Assembly: GCA_026413225.1 (NCBI GenBank)
Contig: CM048554.1
Span: forward strand, 69,308,463-69,372,462
Origin: Otis tarda
Lineage: Eukaryota; Chordata; Aves; Otidiformes; Otididae
Direction: 5' to 3'
DNA: 64,000 nt
Shown here: piece after piece, positions 48,658 to 61,454 of the stretch
Layout: each line of letters starts with the position of its first letter
Numbering within the stretch: the stretch's first letter is position 1
Translations under genes and position numbers: made by a program
Notes under the pieces: generated by a model
What the model was told of the DNA's origin: nothing
Database searches by the model: none
Seen by the model: the letters and a program-made list of their open reading frames with translations, nothing else

Positions 48658-51600
48658 ACCTACAAAAACTGCAGAGGAATTAACCATTAGAGCTCCAGCC
48701 CTACTAACACCCTTTCCTTTCTTTGAGACATGCTAACCAGGACCTGCAAAAGTCCTCTGGTGCAGAACTGAATGTGTTCTCTCCGTTGCTCCTGTAGTGA
48801 AGATTTTCCTTAGTATGGGGGGAAACAGTACCAAGGCTATTCTGTATCTCACAAAGCCATCGAGTTAACAGTGAATATGCATAAGGATTTGTCCTTCCCA
48901 ATCCAAACGGAAACAAAATATTTGTCAATCCCGCTTTATCAAGAGAAGTGATTTAGAAAGGAACATGTAAATCCCTTTGTAACAGGTGGCAAAGACAGGG
49001 AGGCTGCAAAAGTCTTGTTGCCAAGCTCTACTCTCATCACTCAGCATTAATAAGCACAAGTGATACAATCAAAAGAATTCATTTATACTGGATAGAAAAT
49101 TTGACAGACGTGCAGAGTCTTTTTCACTGTCCCAGGATGAAAAAAATATTTTGCCACAGGAATGCAGTCATTGAAGCATAACAAACAAAAGGCATGCATC
49201 TGAAAAGACATCTGTATTTGCAGGACTGAGGCCAGCATTTCCAGCTCATGGATTACATATAAGAATTACTTAATCGTTATATACACAGAGATTTAGCTGA
49301 GTATATTTTCTTTTTCAGTCTGTAATGGGAAACAGCAGAGATGCTTTCATAAACCAGACCCGAACTATTAAACCAGGGAACTTCACATGCAACATTTTTC
49401 GCAATGCAAACGACAGGTGCCAAGAGGACTTTAACAAATTAAAAAACATTTTGACTGGTTAAGAAAGCCTGAGGAGAGGCAGAACTAGTAATCTGATTTA
49501 AGGTAGGGAACATTTTTAGGGATGACTGAGAATGCTGAATACTCGAACAGGGTATGTCACATCCTTGTCTGTATGGAAGAAGGTGACTGGGGAATTCCAG
49601 GTCTGGAACTAAACAGTAAATAAAGACATTATCTATGCACAGGACAAAAGATGCATTTTAATTTTCATAATCTCTAACTTAGTAATTATAGTCTAATAAG
49701 AGGATAGGAGCTGAAGAATATTTGCAGAATCCACAAAACCTAGTGGAGATGGTATTTCAGGGAGAGATTTCAAGAAAGTCTCCTGTCCAGAGGCATTTGC
49801 TTGTAAAACAAATTTCTGCCAAAGATTATGATGACCTCTGCGGAGCAATAAGAGGAGAAGGTGTCATTTTTTTTTTCTTCAATGACCAGTTTGATAATTT
49901 CCCTGAGAATTTATTCAGACCCATATTAAATAAGGCATAACTAGACACAATTATACTATACCTAGACTAAGGTCTGCCTGTCATCTTGTCCCTGTTTGGA
50001 CAGTGGCCTATCTAAGAACAGGAGCAGTGTGCAGTGAACCTTCTTCTCATACACCCTCCCTGCTTCCAGAATAGTACAGGTCAGGGTCTATGCATTTTGT
50101 GTGTGCTGGTATTCTTATTCTTTCAGCAATTCTATTTTTTTTTTCACCAAGATAAGTTGCAATGGCTTTTTGAAACAAGCAAAAAAGCACGCTAACAAAA
50201 AAAAAAGAAAAAATCCATGTTATGGTCTTCTCTGGATTACCACTCAACCAAAGGAAGATTTCATGTGACAAAACAACTTTTTTTTTGGTAAGCTATAAAA
50301 AAAGATACAAAAAGCAGTGATTTTCTATATCTAACAGATAAAAACAGTTAAAACCGGTTATTTATCATGACCTAATTAATGCCTTAAATGCCAGTGATGT
50401 GTTATATGCAGGTACTTAAATAGGCACATTCACTGTTCCAACTGGCAAAATTACATGATAAATAGCTCAGTTCAGTTTCGTATTTCCCATGTATTTACCA
50501 GTTGAAGGGGAGGGGTATTCAGTAAAAAGATGGCTTTTCTTCACCAGTCATTAGCTATAAAAGATGGTATGGAACAGCAATACCAGATAAAGCGAAGATG
50601 CCTGCAGACTTAAGGACTTCAAAATAAGCAGGTTTTGGTTGTCACCAACTACAGCTTTTAATTCTAACCCAATGGTTACTATTTGCTGCTTTTGCTCTGA
50701 AAAGTGACTTGTAATTATAGGTAACACTTTAAAAAAATTAACATCTCAGGAACAATTTAAAGTAGATATTTCACCATTACAAGAAATCATCAATTACTAA
50801 CATTTCTTTTTCCCTTTCAGCACACTAGTCCACAAAAAAAAAAAAATACTTTTTATGACTACCAGCCATGCAAGGATTTGCAACAAATCAGAAAAACTAT
50901 TTAACTAAAACCCCAAACTTCCAGTAGTTATTGATTGTTCATGAGTCTACGCATTACTGTTCCTGACAACTTAGATATGTTTCTGACAGGTTAGGTATTC
51001 TTATTGAATTTATAAAACTATTCAATAATTCTACGTTAATCTACCACAACATATGCACATACAAAAAGGTACAACTTCTTTCTCCTCTTTTTCACTCATC
51101 GTTCTGGAAAGAAGAATCCAAAAATTCAATATCCTTAAATGATTTAAAACAATAATAACTCTTCAGGAGGTCATTATCAGTCTGAATAAAGCCCTTACTA
51201 TACTGAACCTTCTTTATGGAGCATCTAAGTATGTAAATAAATGTCACTGCTGTAATGATAAAACACCATCTATATAGAAAAAAACAACTACGCAAGACAG
51301 AAACAGTTCACATCTTCTCTTTAAATGCTTAAATTGCCCCTTGTAGTAAAATTGCTGAAGAGTAAAAACATATTAAATGTCAAACTGACTTGGGACAGAT
51401 AGTATTACTAGATTTTAACTATCAAATATTTCCTTTTTTCTTAATTGGCTATTAGTCTCTATGAACACAAAACGCCCAGGAGAAAAAAGCTTTTTATCTT
51501 TGTTTTGCTCTTGCAGATTTGGTCATGCAGAGCGTACAAAGCCGAGCAAACTCTCACAGTGTGCACCAGGTTCTTTGTAGAGTGTGAGACTTTGAGGGTT

Positions 51601-52927
51601 TATTCCTCCTCTGAATATGAAGCATCAGAATATAAAGAATGGCATGGCTAGCTGAAACAATTGCTTGTGCTGCCTATATGAGTTATATCTTTTCACTTCC
51701 AAGTCATTATCTTTTATAACTTGTAGTTAGCGCAAGTAAAGAAGCTCATACCAAATGATTGTTATAGGGTCTAATCAGATGCCCAGATGGTTAGTAAACA
51801 ATATAAGCCTGTTATTAAACAGGACCTGAAAATAAACTTGTTAATGCCAAGCTTTTTGTAAAATAACTCAGAAATTGACATCACTTACAGTTAATAACTG
51901 CCTATGATAATTAAAGTCAATAGTGATTTTTACTTTAAGCTGAATAAACGATGGATGACCCCCCCTTTACTAAGCATCTTTTACAAACTTATTTATGAGG
52001 AGGGCTTGCATCACTGCTGTGTTCTTCAAGTTTTATGCTGCTGTTACTGCATAAAACTACATTTTGTAAAAATAGAAATTATTAAGTTTCTAGCATTCAA
52101 ATTTCTGTAATAAAACTATGATAAAACCTGATACATGATCCTGTACCAGAGCATCTTCAGAGCTGCTCCAATACAGGATCAGGTACAAGCAAAACCAGAG
52201 CTTCAAACAAATACACCAGTATGCCCTGACAGACAGAAAAAGAGATGGAATAGAAATTGTTGCCTTCTGCTAGCTAAAGACTTCCCAGGTATGATGAAAT
52301 GACTAAAAGCTCTGGCCACTAAGAGTTGAATAGGGTAAAAGAAAGACCTCTTGTCCCAACATTTTAAATGAACTAGCATAAGTCTTTCAAATTTAAAAAA
52401 TTCTTACTAAAAAAGGACAGAATAACAGAATCACCCTTACTGTCTTAAATTTAGTTGCTACTAGTTGGCAGACACTTTAAAATCAACTTAAGACAAGCAA
52501 AACCAAAAGGAAACCCTTCAATTTTTTTTACAATTATAAATTGCTCTATCATATTAACTGCTATTTTAATTTAAAGCCATAAAGAGCTTATTTCTTCCCT
52601 TCCTTTTTTTTTAAATAAGTTTTGCATGTGAAAGAATGAATTACAACTGCAAACATGGCTATTTAAATAATTACAGATACTGTATTCCACTGTTTAGTTA
52701 CAACAAAAACGGGTGTAGACAGCATAAAAACAGGCACTAAACAACACCTTACCCCCCTGCGCTAACTTTTTACGAAGTCTATTTTTTCCGACATCTCTTA
52801 CCATTTCAAATCAACCTGACATACAATCAAACAATTACGTTTTTGGTGTAGGGTTCAGTATCATTTACAAGTGTTTTGTTTTTGAAACCTGCTTCCTTTC
52901 AGACCTTTAAGAGGATACTTAATTCTG
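48658..52927. other. AT-rich unique spacer
   Basis: No gene or known element recognised. Short homopolymers, for example T9 near 50279 and A13 near 50834. Confidence 0.55.
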
Positions 52928-53024
52928 TCAAAGTAATATTAACCATTTCACAATACATTTGAGTGCTATAAGACAGAGTTTTAAGGAAGATCTTCCTGCA
53001 TGGAAATGAAGAAATCAAATGCAG
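52928..53024 (+). repeat. 97-bp dispersed direct duplication, copy 2
   Basis: Second copy of the 48561-48657 segment, 4.37 kb away, same orientation, 95 of 97 positions identical by eye. Confidence 0.92.
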
Positions 53025-55799
53025 CATGTTTAGCAAAAAATTTAATGAGACTGAAGTCTGCTACTTTCATATTCCCATTTTCATTAGATTTTATGGTCTT
53101 CACATCCTAGTTAGTCCTAACAGACAGTCTATCATTCAATATAGTCTCAATTCACTAAGGTACTTACACATGTAGCAGGTCCCTCTGAAGTCAATTACTT
53201 ATGCGCCTGAAAACTAGGCCTGTTCTTAACCACCTTGCTGAAGAGCAGCCTCATTTTATTTTCATTAAAATCAGTAGAAGGACTCCTATTGAATTTTGAG
53301 AGACAACATTCAAGCCCTAAAACCCACATCACTTTGTGAATTCTGCATGGGTGGGTATCTGTATCCAGATATTCTTCACACATTGGAGAACTTGCACTGT
53401 GTCTAATTTTGTCCTAAGCCTGTTATTTTTCCTCTCCACTGTCCTACTACCCTCTGCCATGTTCCAACAGCTGGTGATCTGCTTATGCTTGCACAAAGTA
53501 TCAACTGAATATAATGATCCAAATATTAAAGGTAAGGTGTTGACCTAAAGTGCTTCAACACTTAAATTTATTCTCTTAGGCACCCACGTGAAATGTTAAA
53601 GACAGCATTATCTGTCTCTTTGGCCTCTGTAAAGCTTAAGGAAAGTTAGGGGCCTCCAGGTAAGCAATCAGTGAGCATCAGTATGTTGACAGAGGAGCCC
53701 ACAGCAAACGAGAAACAAAAAAAGCTAAGGACATGGGTGCAGCAGAAATCCTGTCCATGCTCAATGCAATTCAATGAACATACTTTCCATTTTATCATTC
53801 CTCCCTAAAGAAAAGCTCTGCATTATAATTCAAACAAGTACTTTGGAGGCTTTAAGATTTAATTTTTTTTTAATATAAGGAATTTACTGAGCCCTATCAT
53901 GTCACCAAAATTCTCTATTGCAGTGACAATTTCAGCTTAAAACTCAATGGGGCAACTTGTATCTTTCCTTTCAGAACTACACATTCTCTGTCCCTATCAG
54001 AAAAAAACAAGAATGAGATGTTTAATTTGCTTTATGTTGTACTACAGTAGAAAGCATTATGTCATTCACTGTCTTTTCAAATACAAGAACTAGGGTGTAA
54101 CAAATGCAACCTAGGAGGTCACAAGCCAAGGGAGATGCTGATGCTCTGTGTAGCTGTGGGAATACTTCTACAAGCATGGATGTGGATGACAAAAATTTAG
54201 ATGGATATAAGGGGAGCCTGGACAAGTTAAAGGAGAAAGAAATATCAGAGCTGGTAAATATAGAAGTAACACCCCAAACTCAGTGGCTGCTAATATTCTG
54301 CAGAAATGTAATGACAGGCTTATTCTGACTTTATATCCTTTTACAATTAGCTATCACTAGAGACACGAGTCTAATAGGTTAGAGTACCTCTATTCTGATC
54401 TTGATCCCACTGAAGTGACCAACAAAACTGCCATTCAACTGATTTTGGGAAGGCAGGATTTCATTCCTAGTATTTAGTATTGAATCATGAACAAGGTACA
54501 GGCCTTATTTTCTTGAGAATGGAGAAGTAACAGGAGAGATCATTGCTGTGAAGGGCCCCATACCATGGAAGTTTATGCTCTTGTGTAGCAGTCCACATGA
54601 ACAACCGCAGAATTCAATGTGCAAAGTGTAGCAAGCTTGTAAATCTTTGATTTCACAGCCTGAAATGGCAAACAACACTCAAAAAAACAAGGGATCATAA
54701 AAACTATTAATTAAGCACACTTCAAATATTTCTGACTGCTCCTCAGTCTCTCATTAATAGATTGGCTAATTAATCATAAGTATCTTAAATGCTTGATGAT
54801 GTTTTTGAATGTTTTGGTTGCCTTGATGTTTTAGGTGAATAATATTTTTATTTTCCCAGTCTAATTTTAAAGAAAAAGAAGTGCTAAAACAACAACCTTT
54901 TAAAAATGACCTTTTCATCTAGGAAACATTTAAGAACCTTTGTTAGAGTTCAAAATTGATTTTGAGTTGAAGAAGATTCGTAAACTGGAAAGACTATAAA
55001 GTCAAGCCAGTCATTGTACTGTATATTAAGTCGTATTTCCTTTGGCTGACAAACCTTTTTCTTATTTTCTGTATTACTTCTTGCCTGTATTCTCTGTTAT
55101 CTGCATCACTGATATACAGAGAATGAGCTAGAGCAGAAAGTCGTCTTTGATAAGAAGCACGGCAAGAATTTATAGGAATGTCTGTATGTTTCTTGAAACT
55201 TAACTCAAAATATCTGAAAAGTGCTTAAACATAGCCAGGCCTAATGTCATTAAAAACACTGCATTCAAAATACTGGACAGTGTACTTCTATTAACAAGTG
55301 GTAATGCTGTTAATTCCAATAGCCTGTCTCAATCAGGGAGCATGACAAGATGCCTCGGGGAAAGTAATGAATAGCTATGGAATAATCTGCCTATTGGAGA
55401 TGTTTCTTCTTAAGTCTTAAGCTGAATGGCAAATTGCTTACAAAATCTTTATTTGATATAATACAAAGTCAAAAGAAGCATGCAAATATATCACTCATTT
55501 AAAAACTGTATTAAAATCTTGGCCTTAATTCTATCCTGGCTGTGAAAATGAGATTCACATGTAGCTTGTGCTTACAAAATTTGCATTTTATAACAGTACG
55601 GTTTTGTTCTTTATTTTCTTTCAGTTATCTATTTTTTTCTTATACAACAACAAAAGGTAAATATGAGAGCATGCTTTATCTTTCCTATGTTTATCTACTT
55701 ACACATTTCTATCATTTCTCTTCTTTAATCCTTTCTAAATTAAAATAACATGTTGCATCTTTATATGGAAGTCCTTCTATGCAGCCTCCATACGTCTAC
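53025..55799. other. AT-rich unique spacer
   Basis: No gene recognised. Only short frames; 54104-54328 (+) has a hydrophilic K/D/E-rich middle but no domain. Confidence 0.5.
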
Positions 55800-56050
55800 T
55801 CTATTTTCTGAATTATCTTTGTTGACCAGAACTGAATTTCACACTCCAGCTGAGTGGTTATAATTGACTTATGTGTAACATAGCACTATTTTCTACCTGT
55901 CTGTTTAAACATCCCAAAATTCTCTTTTCTTTTCCAGTTCCTGCTGCAGTCATTGAACAATCCTTGACAACATCAGGTCTTTACTGCTCAGTTAGAATCC
56001 AGCAATGGGTACAGTTATCTCAAATTACGCCTCCCAATGAGCCCTAACTT
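55800..56050 (-). mobile_element. Ancient CR1-like LINE trace, minus strand
   Basis: The plus strand near 55828-55930 (GACCAGAACTGAATTTCACA, CTCCAGCTGAGTGG, then CATCCCAAAATTC) follows the order of the complement of CR1/L3 ORF2 coding 'WSPxxxx' and the next segment. Highly diverged; ends unknown. Confidence 0.4.
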
Positions 56051-56122
56051 TCATTTGTCAACTATGACGTACATAAGCTACTGAGCTAATCACTCATCCG
56101 GCACTACCATGCCTCACCATGG

Positions 56123-56222
56123 GTCTTTTCCAGTATTATGCATTCTGAAAATGGTTCTATTTTCTTCTACTCAGCCACATCTGACAGAATCAAGGAGATA
56201 AAGTTGGAGCACTGAGACATTT
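56123..56222 (+). repeat. 90-bp perfect dispersed direct duplication, copy 1
   Basis: 56123-56212 is identical, by eye, to 58914-59003. After a 5-base difference in length (CAGGA present only in the other copy) another 10 bases match with one change. It shows no transposon signature. Confidence 0.92.
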
Positions 56223-58913
56223 GGGTAGTTGTAGCCCCCTGCTGTAAAAAAAAAAAAAACGGCTTCAGCAGATCGCTCTGTCACAGAAGAAAGATGTCAC
56301 TGGAGGTTCTATGATCTACGTTCTTCTGTAGGAGAATACTAGTTCACTGAAACTGCATTTCATGAAGATTATTCTATTTCTGACAATTTACAGGACAACT
56401 CATGTTTGCCAGCTCCACCTGCCAGTTTCAGACATTCATCTGAACATCTTGAGCTCCCAGGCCTTACACTGTAGCAGGCAGAAAAGACGACAAGAGCTGA
56501 GATGCTAAGAGCCATCTCAAAAGCTCTCACTTATCCTAGCTAAAAAGCCAAAGAGGAGATGCGGGGATGTGGAAGCCCTGGAGTACATGCTTTCAAACAA
56601 AGTCCAGACTTCAAGGGTGAGTGGAGTCCGCCACTTCCAGATTCTCCCAGTCTTGGGAATCTGAAATAGGAAATGTTGCTTCTGCTCTCAGGCACTCAGA
56701 ATTTACTATTTTTTTAGCTTTCATTCCAAATCAAAATGAACTCTAACTCGAGAAAAAAAGTCCTTTCTGTATATTTCTACTTCATTACAGTCCATTCATG
56801 TTACAAGAAAATTGAATGTTTGTCACTAGAACAGGACTTGATATATATTTTTATTTTATAATCTGACAAGACTGAGAAACCTGTGCTCAAGTACATCAAC
56901 ATTCACAACTGCTAAACTCACATAAATTTGAATGAAAGCATTATATGCTCAGAAAAAGACTTCCTATTCCTAGTTAGAAATTAATTTCCATATCAAATAC
57001 ATACATGTATTCTTTCAGCTTAGATAAAAGAGTGGGACAACTTTAACAGATTAGAAAATTTTTGACAGAAAAATTTTCCATCAAAACCTGTGGTTTTAAT
57101 CAAATTTAATTTTGCGAATGGAAAACTTATTTTTAATTTCAGAACAAGCTTATTGTTTCAGAAGCATATTTCTATGTTACAGCAAAATGTCTTTTTTTAA
57201 AGGTTTATAATGTATTTGAAATTTTTATTGCAATTTTAATTTCAACTTTCTGACTTTGAAGCTTGCCAATTTAGACTTTGCACAATACTCTGCAAACCAG
57301 AAATTTCAGTTTGCTACCGTTCTAGACGGAGTAGCATTCCAGGTTCTTCAGAACCTGTGTCAAGAGGAGATTGCAGTCACTCCAAGGAATTTTGTCAGTT
57401 TCTAAAAATCAAAACATTGTACCATGATTATACATATTTATAAGATGTACTGCTTGGCATCCCCTCTTACAATGGGAATAAAAATGTATGGAAGTACTGA
57501 TTGCTAACCTTTCACTGACTTAGATGGAAAACCTACATGCATTTCTGGCAGGATGTGCAATAACTGGCAGTTATGACTACTTGGCAAAAGATGGGATTGC
57601 GATGTTTTCAGAATAAGGGCTGGATGCTTCTTTTTCTGGCTAAGTCCTCCTCCAGCAGCAATTTAAAGATTTATTTTTTTTCCAGTTCTAAATTACTTTT
57701 CGTAACAGTAGTGCCCACACTTCTTCTGCATCACCTGCACAAATCAAGCTCTTCCTATCTCTACTGCACTTAGAAAAGGAAAAGACAGAATAACGCCCCC
57801 AAGATGCACACACAGGAGAACGACTTTCCGTTTCCTTTGTTTGACACGATTTCAAACTGAAGACAGCTGCTGCTCTGCTACAAGCCAATCTGTATTCAAA
57901 TCCTATGTGAGCTTTTAGTGTGGCTTTTAGAATCATCCTGTACTTCATGTGAATGATGTTTTTGGCTGAATCCACAGACAAACATGGCAATAGTACTGAA
58001 TGCAAGTTTACCTTGACATCTCACAGCTCATTTTTTTCAACCTGTACAAGCTGGGGCAGCGAGGCGAGGGATAATAATAACCTATAAACTAGAGACTTCA
58101 AGAAGTCCAGGAAAGGTCATCTGGTGCACACAATGTTACCACCAGTTGCAGGACAAGACCTTAACAGTTAAAACACTAAGAAAACCAAATTCTTGAAGAA
58201 ATTTAGTACAAAACATATTGAGTGCTAACCCTAAATAATTTATAACAGTATTAATACTTGTGGTGAAAAGACTGTTATAATCATGCTTGAATAGTAAAAT
58301 TTGAGCCTGGACTAGGCCTCTAGGGTCTACTAAAACTAAAGCTTGAATAGGAAAAATCTAGTTTGTTACAGAAACAGAATGTAATCACCCAATTAGAATC
58401 TGTGTAATAAACATTTGTGCAGAAATATACCCAGATTTATGTGCACATGAGTTTTTATGAAACAAAATTCTAATCAAAGAACATTAAAATCGTTGCAAGG
58501 TCGAGTACTCAAGTGTAAGGCAATTCCAGAGGGTGACTGCACAAATTTTACACAGCCCCTTTTGCATATACTGCAAGCTGCTTTTTTTCTGCATAATCTC
58601 CACTTTATTCAGGGATCCTGACGGACAGTACCCACTTAATTAGGTAATAATTCAATATTTTGTTTTCTCTTTGTGTTCAACCTGTGGCTCCATGTGTTAC
58701 CTACAGCTTCGTATTCACATCCTGCTCTAAAACCAGAGTTAATTTTTTCCCAGAGTTATTGGTTTTCTCATAGCTACTTTGCTGGTGCTTCTTTCCATGC
58801 TTCATATGACTTACCGACAAATTCACTAATTTATTTTCACAACAGTCATTACACTACTGACTATTACAACAGTAGCATAGAAAGATTAAGGTCATGGCAT
58901 CTGTTATTTCCCA
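56223..58913. other. AT-rich unique spacer
   Basis: No gene or element recognised. Short homopolymers such as A13 near 56247; frames such as 57688-58005 (-) have no domain. Confidence 0.55.
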
Positions 58914-59018
58914 GTCTTTTCCAGTATTATGCATTCTGAAAATGGTTCTATTTTCTTCTACTCAGCCACATCTGACAGAATCAAGGAGATAAAGTTGGAG
59001 CACCAGGATGAGACACTT
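58914..59018 (+). repeat. 90-bp perfect dispersed direct duplication, copy 2
   Basis: Same as copy 1 at 56123, 2.79 kb away, same orientation, with the 5-base CAGGA at 59004-59008 before the last shared bases. Confidence 0.92.
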
Positions 59019-61422
59019 AAGACTTGTTCTGAGCACATGCAGCAATTCATACATTGAAGCTCATTTTCCAAGAAAGAGGACAAGCTTCACATCTGCAAAT
59101 GTTAGGTTAGGAAATCTTAGGTTAGGAATCTTAAAAATAAGGAACATGCAATCATGCCTAGGAAAAGTCTGCTTAGGCATGAGATAGGAACTTGATGTCA
59201 GTGGCAGGCTTAGAATACAGTTTTTCAGAGCAAGTGGCAACTAGTTCTCTATCCTGAAATGATCCCCTTTCTTCTGCAGTCCTTTGCCTACTTAAAGAGT
59301 ATGCTTTCCAACTTTTGCAACAAGCGAGACAGAAGTAAAATTTTAAAAAATACTTTCCTTTCATTACTCAGTATTGATGGATTCCCAGAGTAGGTCCATC
59401 CTGCTCTTTGTTTGAAGTGTAAACAAGAAAAAAAACTTACAAGTATGTTAGAAAGGGAAGGAGCTGAAGTTGCAGAAGCATTTGGAGCAATGTCATTTCC
59501 AAAAACTAAGCTCTGCTTTCATCACTTTAGTTGTGTCCTTTTAAGCTATTTCTGCAAATGATTTCTCAGTTGTCTAGTTTGATTTTAAAAGCAGAGCAAA
59601 AACCAAAACCCCAATATGTAATGTTTTACATCAGTGTTCCAACATCAGTTGTTTCAGGAGCTTTTAGATCCACTACATTGGTTTTTCTACTTGAGGTAGC
59701 AGAGTAAGTAGCAGCAGTAGTGGGCAGGTGACTGTTGGATCCTTACCAACTGAAACATCACTCCAGAATCTGCTGGAGATTTTTAAAAACATTTACGAGA
59801 CAAGAATGACTTGTTCAGGAACCGTGGAGGCCATTCCAAGGCACTGAACATCTAGGGAAGGCACTCTTCTGCCTGATCTTCACAGGCCTGGCCTTTCCTC
59901 TCTTCTTTTTCCAATCTGTTCTCCCACTTCTATTTCTTTCTAATCTTTGCTCATTTTCTCAGCCCTGCTTTTTTACTAAACTGGACCTGTATGAGTCTAT
60001 CAACTCAGTTTAAAGTTTCTTTACTCAACCAATCTTAGCATCCTCCTTCAGACACTGAATTCTAGGCTACCTATGCTACATAATGCACTGTGGAACAGAT
60101 CGAGTTGAAGCAATTAACAGAGCAACATACTGAGTGTTCTGCAGAGTTTTTCCTACTGAGAAACCTTTTACCACAGAGGTGTTATTTTTAATATCTAAAT
60201 TAAGTCATTTAAGCTCACTTAATTTTCTCTGATCCATGTTGAATACTTCCCACTTTACCTTTCTCTATTTTCCCCTCCTGATCCCAGATGCTTTTCAGTC
60301 ACTGCCCTAATTCATCATCCAAAATACTCAAAACCATCCCTTGCCAGAACTAGCCCTGCCCTGACAGCTCTGTGCTTCTCCTTTCCTCATCTGCTCCCTG
60401 TCTTGCTCCTAGAAATGTCTTAGTCCCCTTCATTTCCATTTTCACCCTTTGTCCCAGTTTCCTCCTTCCCATCTGCAGAGTCCCCGCTGTTCTCTCTCTC
60501 TACATTCAGTTGGTGGATACTGATTTTTATACAATTAATTTCTGATTATATTTTTTTTTTGAGAGGCCCTAATATGTAAGATTTAAACCTAAATAGGACA
60601 AATAACTAATCATCAGGTCTTCTAATGCTAAATACTAGGCATGCAATGGTAAATGCTTACTGGTCATGCATATAATACATTAAAACTGATTGTGTAAAAA
60701 TGATTTGGCGTTTTACATTTGCATTTGAGCACACCTGGCAAGTACTACAATCTGGAAGCTCAATCCAAATTTTGCAGCTAGATCTCAAATTTAGCGATAC
60801 GCCACATCACATGGGACTGATGCTGTTAAAGAACTTGTTACAATATTAAGAATATCCTCTAAAAAGCTGAAACAGTTCTTGTCAATAGCAAAGATGCTCA
60901 GGTTGTGAAAAGCATTCATAAACAGAAAGAAGCCAAACACATATTTAGGGAATAAAGCATATCAGAATAAATGTCTTTGTACAGTACATTTATTAATTTA
61001 TACTGCTAAGATCAAAACCTTATGCTTCAGTTCCATTGTATCACACTTTGCATTGATAAAATAATAAAACTCTACTTTAGGCACAAAACACTATATTAAA
61101 AAATATATTTCTACTGCTTGCAATGAGCATATCACTTAGTCATCAGAAAAGAAATAGGACATGAGCTTCTCATGACCTCTAACAAAACAGGCCAATTAGA
61201 GTCATTCCCCTAAAAAAAGATTACAACTGAGTTTATCATAAGTCTAAATTAATCCTTTTTAAAAGTGCCTTATTCTTTCAGTAGTAAATTATATCTTAGA
61301 TCAAAGTAAATTTTTCTACAAAATTTGAAGTGAGTTGAACAAGAGGTTTCTGAAACATATCATTTTAATTTACTGCAGAGTAGTAAGTAGGTAAAGAATA
61401 AGAGTAAATAAAGAAGGCAGGT
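59019..61422. other. Unique spacer with pyrimidine-rich blocks
   Basis: A near-tandem TTAGGTTAGGAAATC pair lies at 59102-59131. C/T-rich blocks at about 59870-59960 and 60230-60510 on the plus strand have no recognised motif. No gene. Confidence 0.5.
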
Positions 61423-61454
61423 ATTTTGTATAGACACCTTTGTCTATACAAAAT
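61423..61454. other. Perfect 14-bp hairpin, 4-nt loop
   Basis: ATTTTGTATAGACA (61423-61436), loop CCTT, TGTCTATACAAAAT (61441-61454): all 14 pairs are exact. It is the strongest short inverted repeat seen in the window. The arms could be the two ends of an internally deleted small inverted-repeat transposon, or a fold-back product. No function is known. Confidence 0.88.

Noticed and set aside
59102-59131. Telomere-like TTAGG repeats
   Set aside because: Only two imperfect 15-bp units; not TTAGGG arrays, so a short tandem duplication is enough.
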